Source: Flavobacterium gelidilacus DSM 15343 (GTDB taxonomy: Bacteria > Bacteroidota > Bacteroidia > Flavobacteriales > Flavobacteriaceae). From it: 64,000 nucleotides of DNA. A model generated the notes under the pieces. That model was not told where the DNA came from. It saw only the letters and a program-made list of their open reading frames with translations, and made no database searches. The position numbers were made by a program, and so were the translations under genes. Positions 34,371 through 43,607 of this stretch are shown in pieces. Location: NCBI RefSeq assembly GCF_000422685.1, contig NZ_AUGN01000011.1, positions 62,001-126,000 on the forward strand, given 5' to 3'. The first letter of the stretch is position 1, and each line of letters starts with the position of its first letter.

Positions 34371-37300
34371 TTATTTTAACATATCCCTCTCAAAACGCTG
34401 AAACATTTTGTTGTAGTTGTTGAATTTTATTTTTTCAGTATTGTAGAAATTAGTGTCATTTGCGCTTTCAATAATTTCTAATAAACTTCTATATCTTTCA
34501 ATATCTAGACTGATATCATTTACCAATCTGTTTTGTTGATTGATGGTTAAACTTCTATAATAAGTAAGGTTTTCTTGATATTTACCAATTAAAGTTTTTA
34601 ATATTTGTTGCGCTTTCTCTTTTTTGCCTAATTCATAATATCCAGTTGCAAAAGGTTCAACCAAAGTGTAATAGCCAAATTGTTCAATTGGCATTTTTGC
34701 CATTGCTAAATCAATAAGTTTCTCTGCTTTTTCTTTTTTACCTTCGTTAATTAATACTTCCATTAATCTAGCAATATTTGAACGATAAGAAACAGCATTT
34801 TTTCTTGTCTCTGTATCGTGAAGCATATCAGGATTTCCACTGTTTCCCCAGTCTAGCTTCATAATGATATCATACATTTTTTCACTATTAATAATGCCCA
34901 TATCTAATGGACTACCACCTTCTTTTTTTGGTGTTTTTATTGGGACAATTTTATAGCAATTTCCAACTAATTCTAAATAATCTTTTAACCATAAGAAATC
35001 TTCGTCAGCAAAACTTCCACCAGTAAAATACATAGGGCGTTTCCAATTGTTTTCATTTAAAATGTCAAGCATTATTAAACGATTTTTGTATAACGCATTT
35101 CCTTTAATGGTTAAATACATTGCAGGAACAATAGAATCTTGGAACTGTTTTGCTACGACATTATTTTTAATAATTGCTTCCCTATCGACAGGAATAATTA
35201 TTTTATTAGAAGGATAATAATGCAATCTTTGACCACTGTTCATTTCTACAGTTGCTCTTTCGTCTTCTAGTTTAATAAACTTTAAAACTTCGTCAAGAAC
35301 TAATGGCTCTTTCGTTTTTTCTACAAAAAGAACACCGTCTCTATTGCTACCTTTATATTGATCTCTGGTAAATGAAATTGGTAATGGTTCGGATTTATAA
35401 GCTTTATTTTTCATTTGATCTATGTACCAATCCGTTGCTAATAAACTAGTATTTACTATTCGAACATCAGTTCTGTAACCTTCAATTTCTTGTGCATACC
35501 AAAGCGGAAAAGTATCGTTGTCTCCAATAGTAAATAAAATCGCATTAGGATCACATGAATCTAAATATGCTTTTGCTAATGCTAAGGCTGTATATTTTCC
35601 AGAACGATCATGATCGTCCCAGTTTTCTGATGCTAAAAGTACTGGCCCAGCTAACATAGTTGCTGCTAAAACAACAGGAATTGTAATTTTCGGACTTAAG
35701 AATTTTTTTAATCCTTCATATATTCCATAAACACCATAACCAATCCACATGGCAAATACATAAAAGGAACCTACAACTGCATAATCACGCTCACGTGGTT
35801 CAAAAGGTCTTTCATTCAAAAATATTTTTAAAGCAAAACTTGTAAATAAAAACAATGCTAAAAGAACATAGAAGCTTTTTAAGTCTTTTTTTGCATGGAA
35901 AATCATTCCAACAATACCTAATATAAGCGGTAAGAAATAATAAGTGTTTCTAGCTTTATTATTTTTCATGTCAGACGTTAATTGAGACTGATTGTCTAGT
36001 CTAATTTCATCTAATGGTTTAATTCCACTAATCCAATTACCATTTTCATTATCATATTTTCCTTGAAGATCGTTTTGGCGACCTACAAAATTCCATCCTA
36101 AATACCTTAAGTACATGTAGCCAAATTGGTATTCAAACATAAACTTCATGTTGTTGGCAAATGAAGGCTTTTCAATAATCAAATAATCTCCATATCCTTT
36201 TAAAAATGCAGAATAGTCTTCTAAATCTACTTTTCCTTGAGCATAAGCTGTTCTGAATTCAGAAACTATTTGAACTAATTCGTCTTCATGCGAATATTCT
36301 GGATTTATTCTAAACTCTAAGGGTTCGGTAAAAAGCATATAGTTTTCAGCATGATCAGTGCTCCACATCCTTGGCATAAATCCTTTGTGGTTGTCATCCA
36401 AATTTTGATTTCCGTTTTTGTAATCATTAGTAATTACATATTCTCCAGTGGTATAATCTCTCTCATAATTGGGTTTTTCATCGAAATAAGGATTGTTTTC
36501 GTCAATTCCTGCATATGTTTCTGAAAACATTGGCCCATAAAATGTTTTTTGCTCTCCATATTGCTCTCTGTTATAATAAGCTAAGACCTCGGCGGCATCA
36601 GATGGTTTATTTTCATTGATTGGAATATCTGTATTTGCTCTAATTGGTAACATTATCCAAGTTGAAAAACCAATTAGGATAAATAATAAGCAAAGTAAAA
36701 TAGTATTATAAAAAACATGCCCTTTTTTTCGGGTATAGTTTAATCCAAAATAAAAGAAAGTTATGATTAGGATAAAGGCGAAGATTGTACCTGAATTAAA
36801 AGGTAAGCCAAAGGTGTTTACCATAAAAATTTCTGTTTTTCCGAAGAATGACAGCGTATAAGGAAGCAAGAATTTAAATACAAAGAACAAAATTACAACA
36901 ACAACAACATTAGCAATAATAAAGTTTTTAAGAGTGATCTCTTTATATTTTTTAAAGTAATATAGAATACCAATTGATGGAATAGTTAGTAATGCCATAA
37001 AGTGAGCGCCAAAAGAAAGTCCAATCACTAAAGAAATTAAGACTAACCATCTGTTTCCTCTAGGTTCATCCATTTCTTGTTCCCATCTCAAGGCTAACCA
37101 AAGTAATAAAGCAATAAATAAAGAAGCCATTGCATAAACTTCTGCTTCGGTTGCATTAAACCAAAAACTATCTGTAAAAGTAAAAGCTAAAGATGCGACT
37201 AAAGCACTTCCCAAAATCATGATAAAATTGCTTTTTTCATCTTTATTTGTGCTCGGAACTATTTTTTTAAGTAAAATAGTCATAGACCAAAACATAAATA

Positions 37301-37577
37301 AAATAGTAAATGCACTCGAAAAAACGGACAGCATATTAACCATTAATGCTATTTTATCTGAACTTGTTGCAAACATTGCAAAGAAAGAGCCCAGCATTTG
37401 AAATAGAGGTGCTCCTGGTGGATGACCAATTTCTAGTTTAGCAGCTGTCGATATGTATTCTCCACAGTCCCAGAAACTTAAAGTAGGTTCAACAGTTAAG
37501 CTATAAGTAACTAGAGCTACTGCAAACGCAAACCAACCTAGAATATTATTCCATTTATTAAAGTTAAATGATGTCAT
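34371..37577 (-). CDS. DUF2723 membrane protein (TMEM260/GT-C-like)
   Basis: The 1,068-residue protein has an N-terminal half of about a dozen transmembrane helices. It has the DUF2723 hallmarks: SLTVEPTLSFWDCGEYISTA, the acidic motif of GT-C enzymes; LEIGHPPGAPLFQMLG; and SFWFNATEAEVYAMAS. Human TMEM260, in the same family, is a protein O-mannosyltransferase, so a Bacteroidota protein O-glycosylation role is plausible. The C-terminal third is soluble (DNDTFPLWYAQEIEGYRTDV), ending in a TPR-like helical tail (EKAEKLIDLAMAKMPIEQFG). The gene appears to be monocistronic. Confidence 0.87.
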   Translation of the reverse strand: MTSFNFNKWNNILGWFAFAVALVTYSLTVEPTLSFWDCGEYISTAAKLEIGHPPGAPLFQMLGSFFAMFATSSDKIALMVNMLSVFSSAFTILFMFWSMTILLKKIVPSTNKDEKSNFIMILGSALVASLAFTFTDSFWFNATEAEVYAMASLFIALLLWLALRWEQEMDEPRGNRWLVLISLVIGLSFGAHFMALLTIPSIGILYYFKKYKEITLKNFIIANVVVVVILFFVFKFLLPYTLSFFGKTEIFMVNTFGLPFNSGTIFAFILIITFFYFGLNYTRKKGHVFYNTILLCLLFILIGFSTWIMLPIRANTDIPINENKPSDAAEVLAYYNREQYGEQKTFYGPMFSETYAGIDENNPYFDEKPNYERDYTTGEYVITNDYKNGNQNLDDNHKGFMPRMWSTDHAENYMLFTEPLEFRINPEYSHEDELVQIVSEFRTAYAQGKVDLEDYSAFLKGYGDYLIIEKPSFANNMKFMFEYQFGYMYLRYLGWNFVGRQNDLQGKYDNENGNWISGIKPLDEIRLDNQSQLTSDMKNNKARNTYYFLPLILGIVGMIFHAKKDLKSFYVLLALFLFTSFALKIFLNERPFEPRERDYAVVGSFYVFAMWIGYGVYGIYEGLKKFLSPKITIPVVLAATMLAGPVLLASENWDDHDRSGKYTALALAKAYLDSCDPNAILFTIGDNDTFPLWYAQEIEGYRTDVRIVNTSLLATDWYIDQMKNKAYKSEPLPISFTRDQYKGSNRDGVLFVEKTKEPLVLDEVLKFIKLEDERATVEMNSGQRLHYYPSNKIIIPVDREAIIKNNVVAKQFQDSIVPAMYLTIKGNALYKNRLIMLDILNENNWKRPMYFTGGSFADEDFLWLKDYLELVGNCYKIVPIKTPKKEGGSPLDMGIINSEKMYDIIMKLDWGNSGNPDMLHDTETRKNAVSYRSNIARLMEVLINEGKKEKAEKLIDLAMAKMPIEQFGYYTLVEPFATGYYELGKKEKAQQILKTLIGKYQENLTYYRSLTINQQNRLVNDISLDIERYRSLLEIIESANDTNFYNTEKIKFNNYNKMFQRFERDMLK

Positions 37578-37678
37578 AAGTAAATTTAAATGAGATTATT
37601 TTATCAATTGTACAAAGAAACTATTTTTTTATTATAAGTAACGCTGAAATTAATTTTTTAATATTTTTTTTAGAAAAA

Positions 37679-37709
37679 TTTGCATTAAATAAAATATGTG
37701 TTACATTTG
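37679..37709 (+). promoter_or_regulatory. tRNA-Gln promoter
   Basis: TTTG (37679-37682), 19 bases, then TACATTTG (37702-37709): a full-consensus Bacteroidota promoter 20 bases before the mature tRNA 5' end. Confidence 0.85.
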
Positions 37710-37728
37710 CACTCGCAATAGCAAACCA

Positions 37729-37799
37729 TGTCCCATGGTGTAATGGTAACACATCGGTTTTTGGTACCGTCGTTCAAGGTTCGAGTCCTTGTGGGACAA
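37729..37799 (+). tRNA. tRNA-Gln (anticodon TTG)
   Basis: The 71-nt cloverleaf has acceptor stem TGTCCCA / TGGGACA, D arm GTGT-AATGGTA-ACAC, anticodon loop TTTTGGT (anticodon TTG at its centre) and T arm CAAGG-TTCGAGT-CCTTG. The discriminator is A, and CCA is not encoded. The outermost anticodon-stem pair is T-T. A full promoter and a terminator bracket it, so it is a stand-alone tRNA gene. Confidence 0.95.
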
Positions 37800-37806
37800 C
37801 AAAAAA

Positions 37807-37832
37807 GCCCCGAGTATATCGGGGCTTTTTTT
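37807..37832 (+). terminator. tRNA-Gln terminator
   Basis: GCCCCGA (37807-37813), GTATA loop, TCGGGGC (37819-37825), then seven T. The flanking A run upstream lets it serve the minus-strand stress-protein gene ending at 37850 as well. Confidence 0.92.
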
Positions 37833-37849
37833 ATGCTTGTATTTTTTTA

Positions 37850-38674
37850 TTAGATTTTAAAAGTAATAACGGCTCTTTTTGCGTGATTAACTAAGTCTTC
37901 GCTAATACTTCCGTTGAAGAAATGCGCAATACCTTTTCTACCATGTGTGCTCATTCCGATTAAGTCAGCTTTAATGCTTTTTGCAAAATGTAAAATTCCT
38001 TTTTCTACATTTACATCGTTGTAAATATGAGTTGAATAGTTGTCGATTTTGAAACCTGCAGTAAAATTATCCATTATTTCTTTGGCAACATGAGTTGATT
38101 TAAAACTGTTAGGAGTATTTATCATTACTAAATGCAAGTGAGAATTGAAATTATTAGCAAATTCAACAACTTTTTTGAAGGGCTCTCTAATTTCGTCTGA
38201 GAAGTCAGATGCAAAAACAAAACTGTCAGCGTTAAAGTTGTCATCTTCTTTCTTAATTACCAAAACAGGAACATCTGAATTTCTGACTACTTTTTCTGTG
38301 TTAGACCCTATAAACATTTCTTGAAAACCGCTTGCCCCATGTGAACCCATAACTATTAAATCCGCATTATGTGCTTTTCCGCTTTTAAGAATCCCATCAA
38401 AAGCCATTTCAAATTGAATAACTTTAGAAACATTAATGCCTTTTAAAAAATCAGCATTCATAATTTCTTCTAATTTGTTTAAAGCTGCATTTTTAAACAA
38501 CATTAATTCAGGGATGTCATGCGAGCTTGAAACAGCGTCATTTCCAGAAGTTGGTAATTCTAGCATATGAATTAATAGTATTTCTCCATTATTTTTTTTA
38601 GCAATTTGTGCTGCAACTTTTAATGCATGTTCTGCGCTTTTAGAAAAATCTGTAGGTACTAAAATTTTTTTCAT
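37850..38674 (-). CDS. Tandem-domain universal stress protein
   Basis: The 274-residue protein is two fused Usp domains. The first opens KKILVPTDFSKSAEHALKVA and ends with the ATP-binding GSHGASGFQEMFIGSNTEKV. The second keeps GMSTHGRKGIAHFFNGSISE. Both retain the G-x2-G-x9-G(S/T) ATP-binding pattern. Such double-domain proteins are cytosolic and often respond to starvation or low oxygen. It shares a bidirectional terminator region with tRNA-Gln. Confidence 0.92.
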   Translation of the reverse strand: MKKILVPTDFSKSAEHALKVAAQIAKKNNGEILLIHMLELPTSGNDAVSSSHDIPELMLFKNAALNKLEEIMNADFLKGINVSKVIQFEMAFDGILKSGKAHNADLIVMGSHGASGFQEMFIGSNTEKVVRNSDVPVLVIKKEDDNFNADSFVFASDFSDEIREPFKKVVEFANNFNSHLHLVMINTPNSFKSTHVAKEIMDNFTAGFKIDNYSTHIYNDVNVEKGILHFAKSIKADLIGMSTHGRKGIAHFFNGSISEDLVNHAKRAVITFKI

Positions 38675-38751
38675 TGTGTATATATTATTTTTAATTATAT
38701 GTAATTTTTTATTTACATAAAGGTATGAAAATTAATTATATAAATCAAAGG

Positions 38752-38782
38752 TTTTATTTATTTAAAAAATTATGTATATTTG
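38752..38782 (+). promoter_or_regulatory. rimP: rimP-nusA-infB promoter
   Basis: TTTT (38752-38755), 19 bases, TATATTTG (38775-38782). The -7 box is perfect. The transcript would start near 38788, so the leader hairpin at 38813 is transcribed. Confidence 0.7.
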
Positions 38783-38812
38783 CACCGTTATTTGTATGAC
38801 AGTTTAGATAAT

Positions 38813-38838
38813 GAGGGAAGCAATGCTTCCCTCTTTTT
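38813..38838 (+). promoter_or_regulatory. rimP: Terminator-like hairpin in the rimP leader
   Basis: GAGGGAAGC (38813-38821), AAT loop, GCTTCCCTC (38825-38833), then five T. It has the form of an intrinsic terminator yet lies between the promoter and the first gene, 9 bases before the rimP ATG. That suggests transcription attenuation of the rimP-nusA-infB operon. Confidence 0.7.
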
Positions 38839-38846
38839 ATAAAATT

Positions 38847-39314
38847 ATGAGTTTTAAAGAAACAGTAAAAGTCCTTCTAGATGAGGCTCTATCCCAGAAT
38901 CCATCAATGTTTTTAATTGATTTGGTTGTTACAGAAGACAACAAAATTTCGATAACTTTGGATGATGATAATGGTGTGAACCTACAAGATTGTATAGTTA
39001 TAAGTCGTGCGATTGAACACGAATTAGACAAAGATGAGCTTGAATATTCAATTGATGTTGCTTCAGCTGGAGTTTCTACTCCTTTAAATTTCATACGACA
39101 ATACAAAAAAAATGTGAGTAGAAACTTAAGGGTAACTACCAACGAAATGGAGAAAATTGAAGCCAAGCTTGTAGCAGCTGATGATGAAAAAATCACATTA
39201 GAGTGGCAATCAAGAGAGCCAAAGAAAATTGGCAAAGGAAAAGAAACGGTTAACAATAAAAAAGAAATTGCTTACGCTGAAATAAAAGAAGCAATTGTAT
39301 TAATATCATTTTAA
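38847..39314 (+). CDS. rimP: Ribosome maturation factor RimP
   Basis: RimP helps assemble the 30S head. The frame opens at 38811, but those codons are the leader hairpin. The ATG at 38847 ([17 protein letters not shown]) gives 155 residues and a family-typical start. Recognisable blocks are INVDV-type [20 protein letters not shown] and the conserved [15 protein letters not shown] region (here [15 protein letters not shown]). It is first in the conserved rimP-nusA-infB order, 15 bases before nusA. Confidence 0.94.
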   Translation: MSFKETVKVLLDEALSQNPSMFLIDLVVTEDNKISITLDDDNGVNLQDCIVISRAIEHELDKDELEYSIDVASAGVSTPLNFIRQYKKNVSRNLRVTTNEMEKIEAKLVAADDEKITLEWQSREPKKIGKGKETVNNKKEIAYAEIKEAIVLISF

Positions 39315-39329
39315 TTATTTAGAATCAAC

Positions 39330-40571
39330 ATGGAGAATATTGCATTAATCGATTCGTTTTCAGAATTTAAAGACGACAAACTCATAGACAGAGTAACGTT
39401 AATGGCTATTTTAGAAGATGTTTTTAGAAACGCATTAAAGAAAAAATACGGATCAGATGACAACTTTGATATAATCATAAACCCTGATAAAGGAGATATG
39501 GAAATATGGAGAAATAGAGTCGTTGTTGCTGATGGAGAAGTAGAAGATGAAAATTCTGAAATATCATTATCTGAAGCAAGAAGAATCGAGCCAGATTTTG
39601 AAGTAGGTGAAGATGTATCTGAAGAAGTAAAATTAATTCAATTAGGAAGAAGAGCTATTTTAGCTTTACGTCAAAACCTAATTTCAAAAATACACGAACA
39701 CGACAATACGAATCTTTACAAGCAATTTAAAGATTTAATAGGTGATATTTATACAGCTGAAGTACATCACGTACGTCCAAAAGTTGTAATTTTGATGGAT
39801 GATGAAGGTAACGAAATTGTGCTTCCAAAAGAAAAACAAATCCCAAGTGATTATTTCAAAAAAGGAGATAGCGTAAGAGGTATTATTGAAAGTGTTGAAT
39901 TAAAGGGAAATAAACCTCAAATTATAATGTCTAGAACAGCACCGTTGTTTTTAGAAAAATTATTTGAACAAGAAATTCCAGAAGTTTTTGACGGATTAAT
40001 TTCTGTTAAGAATGTAGTTCGTATTCCAGGTGAAAAAGCGAAAGTTGCTGTAGATTCTTATGATGATAGAATTGATCCAGTCGGAGCTTGCGTTGGAATG
40101 AAAGGTTCTAGGATTCACGGAATTGTAAGAGAATTGGGTAACGAAAATATTGATGTAATTAATTATACAACAAACACCCAGTTATATATTACAAGAGCAT
40201 TAAGTCCTGCTAAAGTTTCTTCGATTAAAATTAATGAAGAAAAGAAAACGGCAGAAGTGTTCTTAAAAGTAGAAGAAGTTTCAAAAGCAATCGGTCGTGG
40301 TGGACACAATATTAGATTAGCTGGACAACTTACAGGATACGAATTAGATGTAATTAGAGAAGGTTTAACAGAAGAAGAAGATGATGTTGAATTAAGAGAA
40401 TTCTCTGATGAAATTGAAGAATGGGTTATACTAGAATTTGAAAAAATAGGTTTAGACACTGCTAAAAGTATTCTTGATCAAGATGTTGCGGATTTAGTTC
40501 GTAGAACAGATCTTGAAGAAGAAACAGTTTTAGAGGTTGTTAGAGTCTTAAAAGAAGAGTTTGATAGATAG
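39330..40571 (+). CDS. nusA: Transcription termination/antitermination factor NusA
   Basis: The 413-residue protein has the NusA N-terminal domain (LIDSFSEFKDDKLIDRVTLM), an S1 RNA-binding domain (GDIYTAEVHHVRPKVVILMD) and two KH domains (DRIDPVGACVGMKGSRIHGI and SKAIGRGGHNIRLAGQLTG). It lacks the extra C-terminal acidic repeats of E. coli, as usual outside Proteobacteria. It binds RNA polymerase and modulates pausing. Since NusA often stimulates termination at its own operon leader, the rimP hairpin may be a feedback target. Confidence 0.97.
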   Translation: MENIALIDSFSEFKDDKLIDRVTLMAILEDVFRNALKKKYGSDDNFDIIINPDKGDMEIWRNRVVVADGEVEDENSEISLSEARRIEPDFEVGEDVSEEVKLIQLGRRAILALRQNLISKIHEHDNTNLYKQFKDLIGDIYTAEVHHVRPKVVILMDDEGNEIVLPKEKQIPSDYFKKGDSVRGIIESVELKGNKPQIIMSRTAPLFLEKLFEQEIPEVFDGLISVKNVVRIPGEKAKVAVDSYDDRIDPVGACVGMKGSRIHGIVRELGNENIDVINYTTNTQLYITRALSPAKVSSIKINEEKKTAEVFLKVEEVSKAIGRGGHNIRLAGQLTGYELDVIREGLTEEEDDVELREFSDEIEEWVILEFEKIGLDTAKSILDQDVADLVRRTDLEEETVLEVVRVLKEEFDR

Positions 40572-40658
40572 TTTTAAAGCCTATTAAGCTTAATAAAAAA
40601 GATTAAAAAAAGATTATATTTGTAAAAATATAGTTCAGAAGAAATACTAAATTAATTT

Positions 40659-43496
40659 ATGTCTGAAGAAAGAGCAATACGAATAAACAAAGTTTTAAGA
40701 GAATTAAATATTTCCTTAGAGAGAGCAGTGGACTACTTAAAAGAAAAAGATCATTCAATTGATTCAAGTCCTAACGCAAAAATTTCTCAAGTGGAATATG
40801 ATATTTTATGTGGTCAATTTTCTGCTGACAAAGGAAAAAAAGTTGCCTCTCTTGAAGTTGGTGAAGAAAAGCGTAAAGAAAAAGAAGCCCTTAAAAGAGA
40901 ACTCGAAAAAGAACTTGAAGTAAAAAGATTGCAAGAAGAAAAGCAAAAGCTTGAAGTGATTAAAGCAAAAGCTGAGCTTTCAGGTCCAAAAACTGTTGGT
41001 AAAATTGACTTGGATTTAAAAAAATCAGGTAAGCCTCAAGAAAAAGCAGTAGAGTCAAAAGTGGAAACTCCAAAAGTTGGTGCTCCAAAAGTTGAGACCC
41101 CTAAGGTTGAAACTCCAGAAGCAGAAGCTCCTAAAGTGGAAACTCCAAAAGCTGAAAACAAACCGGTTTTAGAAAAACCAAAAGTTGAGAAAAAAGCTCC
41201 TAAAGTTGAAAAGGCTGCTGAGATTTCTAAAAAAGAAGAAGCAGTAGTTCCAGTTGAAACATCAACTGAGCCAGAAGAGGAAAAAGTTGAAACTCAATAT
41301 ACTAAATTAGCAGGTGCTACTTTTACAGGAAAAACAATTGATTTATCTCAATTCAATAAACCTAAAAAGAAAGATCCTAAAAAAGAAGTTAAAAAAGCAG
41401 GTGATGTAAAAGCAGCAGGAACTCCTGGAGCGAATAACAATGCCAATAAAAATAAACGCCGTAGAATTGCTAAACCAGGAACTCCTATAGTTCCAGGTGT
41501 TAGTAATGTAGGTGGTAAAAAAGAGTTTGTAAGAGGTGGTTTTAACAAAGGCGGTAAAAAACCTGTTATTCAAAAAACAGAGCCTACTGAAGAAGACGTT
41601 AAAAACCAAATTAAAGAAACTCTAGAAAGACTTCAAGGTAGAGGTAAAGGTGGAAAATCTAAAGCTGCCAAATACAGAAGAGATAAAAGAGATTCTCACC
41701 GTCAACGTTCTGAAGATGAACAACAAGCATTAGACGAAGGAAGTAAAACAATTAAAGTTACAGAATTTGTTACTGTAGGTGAAGTTGCAACAATGATGGA
41801 TGTGCCTGTTACCAAAGTAATCGGTACTTGTATGACACTTGGTATCATGGTTACCCAAAACCAACGTTTAGATGCTGAGACATTAACAATTGTTGCAGAC
41901 GAATTTGGTTATGAAGTAGAATTTATTACTTCAGAAATTGAAGAAAATTTAGAAGTAGTTCAAGATAAACCAGAAGATTTACAATCTCGTTCTCCAATTG
42001 TTACTGTAATGGGACACGTTGATCATGGTAAAACATCTTTATTGGATTATATTCGTTCAGCAAATGTAATAGCTGGTGAATCAGGTGGAATTACACAACA
42101 TATTGGGGCATATGGAGTAACTTTAGAAGGTGGTCAAAAAATCGCTTTTTTAGATACACCAGGTCACGAAGCCTTTACAGCAATGCGTGCTCGTGGAGCT
42201 CAAATAACAGATATTGCAATTATTGTAATTGCTGCAGATGATGATATAATGCCTCAAACTAAAGAAGCAATAAGTCACGCTCAAGCAGCTGGAGTTCCAA
42301 TGATCTTTGCTATAAATAAGGTAGATAAAGAAACTGCAAATCCAGAAAAAATAAAAGAAAAGTTAGCAGCTATGAATTTATTAGTAGAAGATTGGGGTGG
42401 AAAATACCAGTCTCAAGATATCTCTGCTAAAAAAGGAACAGGTATAAAAGAACTTTTAGAAAAAGTTTTATTAGAAGCTGAAATATTAGAATTAACAGCA
42501 AACCCAGATAAAGCCGCTATTGGAACTGTCGTGGAAGCACAATTAGATAAAGGTAGAGGTTATGTTTCAACTATTTTAGTACAAGCAGGTACATTACGTG
42601 TTGGAGATTATATGTTGGCAGGTAAAAATCATGGTAAGATTAAAGCTATGCATGATGAAAGAGGTAATGTAATTACTGAAGCTGGTCCATCAACTCCTGT
42701 ATCTATTTTAGGTTTAGACGGTGCACCAACAGCAGGTGATAAATTCAATGTTTATGAAGACGAAAGAGAAGCAAAACAAATTGCTGCAAAACGTACTCAA
42801 TTACAAAGAGAACAATCTGTACGTACTCAAAAGCATATTACGCTTGCCGAAATTGGTCGTCGTATCGCTTTAGGTCAATTTAAAGAATTAAATATTATTC
42901 TTAAAGGTGATGTGGATGGATCTGTGGAAGCACTTTCTGATTCATTCTCTAAATTATCAACAGAAGAAATTCAAGTAAATATTATACATAAAGGTGTTGG
43001 AGCAATTACTGAATCTGACGTATTGTTAGCTTCTGCTTCTGACGCAATTATAATCGGATTTAACGTTCGTCCACAAGGAAATGCTAAGCAATTAGCAGAA
43101 AAAGAAGAAATTGATATCCGTAACTACTCAATCATTTATGATGCAATTGATGACTTACGTGATGCAATGGAAGGAATGCTTTCTCCAGAATTAAAAGAAG
43201 AAATTACAGGTACTGCGGAAATTAGAGAAATCTTTAAAGTTTCTAAAATTGGATCAATTGCAGGTTGTATGGTTACTGATGGAAAAATATTTAGAAATTC
43301 TAAAATTCGTATAATCAGAGATGGTGTAGTTGTTCATACAGGAGAATTATCAACTTTAAAACGTTTCAAAGATGATGTTAAAGATGTGTCAAAAGGATAC
43401 GATTGTGGTATGCAAATTAAGAACTACAACGACATCGAAGAGTTAGATATCATCGAAGCTTTCCAAGAAGTAGAAGTCAAGAAAAAATTGAAATAA
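40659..43496 (+). CDS. infB: Translation initiation factor IF-2
   Basis: The 945-residue protein is long because of a large N-terminal extension (about 1-410). This contains a Lys/Glu coiled coil, degenerate repeats of the type PKVETP / [11 protein letters not shown], and a basic Gly-rich stretch. The GTPase core follows: [20 protein letters not shown] (P loop), [15 protein letters not shown] (G3), INKVDK (G4). Domains 2-4 end in [20 protein letters not shown]. It delivers initiator tRNA to the 30S subunit. An extra -7 box (TATATTTG, 40615-40622) just upstream may give it a promoter of its own. Confidence 0.97.
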   Translation: MSEERAIRINKVLRELNISLERAVDYLKEKDHSIDSSPNAKISQVEYDILCGQFSADKGKKVASLEVGEEKRKEKEALKRELEKELEVKRLQEEKQKLEVIKAKAELSGPKTVGKIDLDLKKSGKPQEKAVESKVETPKVGAPKVETPKVETPEAEAPKVETPKAENKPVLEKPKVEKKAPKVEKAAEISKKEEAVVPVETSTEPEEEKVETQYTKLAGATFTGKTIDLSQFNKPKKKDPKKEVKKAGDVKAAGTPGANNNANKNKRRRIAKPGTPIVPGVSNVGGKKEFVRGGFNKGGKKPVIQKTEPTEEDVKNQIKETLERLQGRGKGGKSKAAKYRRDKRDSHRQRSEDEQQALDEGSKTIKVTEFVTVGEVATMMDVPVTKVIGTCMTLGIMVTQNQRLDAETLTIVADEFGYEVEFITSEIEENLEVVQDKPEDLQSRSPIVTVMGHVDHGKTSLLDYIRSANVIAGESGGITQHIGAYGVTLEGGQKIAFLDTPGHEAFTAMRARGAQITDIAIIVIAADDDIMPQTKEAISHAQAAGVPMIFAINKVDKETANPEKIKEKLAAMNLLVEDWGGKYQSQDISAKKGTGIKELLEKVLLEAEILELTANPDKAAIGTVVEAQLDKGRGYVSTILVQAGTLRVGDYMLAGKNHGKIKAMHDERGNVITEAGPSTPVSILGLDGAPTAGDKFNVYEDEREAKQIAAKRTQLQREQSVRTQKHITLAEIGRRIALGQFKELNIILKGDVDGSVEALSDSFSKLSTEEIQVNIIHKGVGAITESDVLLASASDAIIIGFNVRPQGNAKQLAEKEEIDIRNYSIIYDAIDDLRDAMEGMLSPELKEEITGTAEIREIFKVSKIGSIAGCMVTDGKIFRNSKIRIIRDGVVVHTGELSTLKRFKDDVKDVSKGYDCGMQIKNYNDIEELDIIEAFQEVEVKKKLK

Positions 43497-43533
43497 AATT
43501 GTTTATTCTCAATAAGTTTCAGAACATATAAAT

Positions 43534-43568
43534 AAAAAATCCCAAGTTTAAAAGCTTGGGTTTTTTTT
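43534..43568 (+). terminator. infB: Terminator of the infB operon
   Basis: A-run then CCCAAG (43541-43546), loop, CTTGGG (43555-43560) and eight T. It also faces the TonB-receptor gene ending at 43608 on the other strand and can work in both directions. Confidence 0.85.
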
Positions 43569-43607
43569 GTTAATTAATTAATGTTTTTTATCATGTTTGA
43601 ATATTGC

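Noticed and set aside
41040..41200. Short tandem repeat that might be a CRISPR or minisatellite
   Set aside because: It is the in-frame PKVETP-type repeat coding part of the IF-2 N-terminal extension.
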